A stretch of DNA of 9,002 nucleotides from Candidatus Saccharimonadota bacterium (lineage in GTDB: Bacteria > Patescibacteriota > Saccharimonadia > Saccharimonadales > Saccharimonadaceae). The stretch is from positions 1 through 9,002 of the forward strand of contig JAUNQQ010000031.1 in the NCBI GenBank assembly GCA_030536095.1, given 5' to 3'. The notes under the pieces were generated by a model that saw only the letters and a list, made by a program, of their open reading frames with translations, did no database searches and had not been told where the DNA came from. Made by a program: the position numbers and the translations under genes. Below, piece after piece: positions 7,950 through 9,002 of the stretch (position 1 is the first letter of the stretch; each line of letters opens with the position of its first letter).

Positions 7950-9002
7950 TTATTCGAATACTGGTAAGTCATCTGGAAATGGATCGCTCAGTGAGTCCCA
8001 GTCCGATTCATCATATTCCTCTTCGCCAAAAAGATTGTCTGCTGAGGTAAAGCTGGATTTCTTAGTAGCGCGAGAATGGGATGAATGGCTCGCAAAACCG
8101 CCAGTTTTTAGCGCAAAATCATCAGTATCTGGTTTGTATTCTGCGTCGTAATCGGCTGAACCATAAGGATTATAGCCTAATTCTAGTAAAAAGCGCGAAG
8201 GTGAGGTATAGGATTTTGAGCCAAAGGAAAAACGTTCCTTAGCATAAGTTAGGAATAATTTTTCTTTTGCGCGAGTCATTCCGACATAGGCCAGGCGTCG
8301 TTCTTCTTCGATATCACTTTCTTCCATTGAGCGCGAACTGGGGAAAAGCCCGTCTTCCATCCCGACTAGAAAAACTACCGGAAATTCGAGACCCTTTGCC
8401 GCATGAATTGTCATTAGTGTGATAGAATCTTGCGCCGATTCTTCGTCGGCCGAAGACATCAGCGTTGAATCTTCGAGAAATTGCGCCAGAGTTTCATAGG
8501 GGAGAGCGTTATTAGATAGTACCGAAAGATTCTCGATTCGCTCAATTCCACTTGGCGTTCCATCATCTAAAAGCGCATGAAAATCAAAATAATTCACTGC
8601 CTTTTTTATGAGCTGCGCCGGTGGAATTTCATCCTGCGTTAGCGAAGCTTCTTCTGAACCTTCGCTAGTTTGCTTTGCTATTCCCTTGCGCGTATCGTCC
8701 AGAAAACTTTTTAGTCGTGCATAAGATGTTTTCGCTTTTCCACTGAGTGGCAGACCGGCGAGAATTTTATTTATCGAAACATCACCAATTCCAGATAGCA
8801 CATTTCGGCAAACTCGCTCCAGTGAAACCGTATCGGCTGGATTGATAACCAATTTCAAAATCGCCATCACGTCCTTCACCTCGCGCCGATCATAAAAACG
8901 CACGCCGCCGACGATTTTATAGGGAATTGTTGCTCCGATTAGCGCTTTTTCAAAGGCAAAAGACTGCGCGTTTGTCCGGTATAAAATTGCAAAATCCGAG
9001 AA
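7950..9002 (-). CDS. uvrD: UvrD/PcrA-type SF1A DNA helicase, C-terminal 350 residues (runs off window end)
   Basis: An ATP-dependent 3'-5' helicase for repair and for clearing replication and transcription obstacles. The frame is open to base 9002 and is the 3' half of a gene whose usual product has about 650-750 residues; Walker A and motifs Ia-III lie outside. Visible: AILYRTNAQS (motif IV region, first residues), GGVRFYDRREVKDV, then helicase 2A with TIHAAKGLEFPVVFL (motif V) and EEERRLAYVGMTRAKEKL (motif VI), followed by the SPSRFLLEL block. After this comes a roughly 70-residue polar and acidic tail ending DPFPDDLPVFE. The tail shows no sign of the Tudor-like motif by which PcrA/UvrD of model bacteria contact RNA polymerase. 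Apparent starts near 8903 are internal codons. UvrD versus PcrA naming cannot be decided here. The stop is 11 bases from the DUF2130 stop. Confidence 0.95.
   Translation of the reverse strand, partial: FSDFAILYRTNAQSFAFEKALIGATIPYKIVGGVRFYDRREVKDVMAILKLVINPADTVSLERVCRNVLSGIGDVSINKILAGLPLSGKAKTSYARLKSFLDDTRKGIAKQTSEGSEEASLTQDEIPPAQLIKKAVNYFDFHALLDDGTPSGIERIENLSVLSNNALPYETLAQFLEDSTLMSSADEESAQDSITLMTIHAAKGLEFPVVFLVGMEDGLFPSSRSMEESDIEEERRLAYVGMTRAKEKLFLTYAKERFSFGSKSYTSPSRFLLELGYNPYGSADYDAEYKPDTDDFALKTGGFASHSSHSRATKKSSFTSADNLFGEEEYDESDWDSLSDPFPDDLPVFE

Noticed and set aside
7951..7960. TATTCGAATA perfect palindrome
   Set aside because: It lies in the last uvrD codons (Val-Phe-Glu-stop); a 10-base AT-rich palindrome there is readily explained by coding.

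Overview
The window reads as ordinary chromosomal DNA from a small, compact, AT-rich bacterial genome. My best guess is Patescibacteria/CPR, most likely a Saccharibacteria (TM7) lineage. This rests on recall of family features, not a search: a short SecG followed directly by an N-terminally anchored family-5 solute-binding protein, shortened versions of repair proteins, DUF2130, very tight spacing, and core promoter boxes sitting right against start codons. All complete genes translate with the standard code. Seven genes stop at TAA and one at TAG; none stops at TGA and none contains an in-frame TGA, so the UGA=Gly code of some other CPR lineages is not supported.

Layout. 1-134 (-): 5' end of an unrecognised gene with its own leadered promoter and a Shine-Dalgarno site. 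135-271: divergent promoter region. 272-640 (+): four-helix 'phage holin family' membrane protein. 684-905 (+): secG. 909-2651 (+): membrane-anchored SBP_bac_5 protein, 3 bases after secG. 2677-4686 (-): ligA, convergent to the SBP gene. 4687-4764: divergent promoters. 4765-5289 (+): inorganic pyrophosphatase. 5315-6490 (-): rarA, convergent to ppa. 6491-6582: divergent promoters. 6583-7938 (+): DUF2130 protein. 7950-9002 (-): 3' half of a UvrD/PcrA helicase that continues past the window edge. No stretch over 300 bases lacks a gene. I see no tRNA, rRNA, CRISPR array, insertion sequence or phage module.

How the genes relate. Three are replication/repair enzymes (NAD+-dependent ligase, replication-stress AAA+ ATPase, SF1A helicase). 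Pyrophosphatase removes the PPi released by polymerases. The DUF2130 protein has an N-terminal CxxC, a long coiled coil and a possible nuclease-like core, and lies between rarA and uvrD. SecG and the anchored binding protein form a separate envelope pair.

The most notable signals are three. (1) Five of seven starts in the window lie exactly 6 bases after a TATAAT/TATATT box, which predicts leaderless mRNAs; two others use Shine-Dalgarno leaders. (2) LigA has no cysteine at all, so its zinc finger cannot bind zinc, and it has altered residues in the NAD+-recognition domain. (3) The binding protein has no transporter partner, no lipobox and a very basic cytoplasmic tail. I do not see a clear new defence or mobile system; the window is mostly housekeeping.
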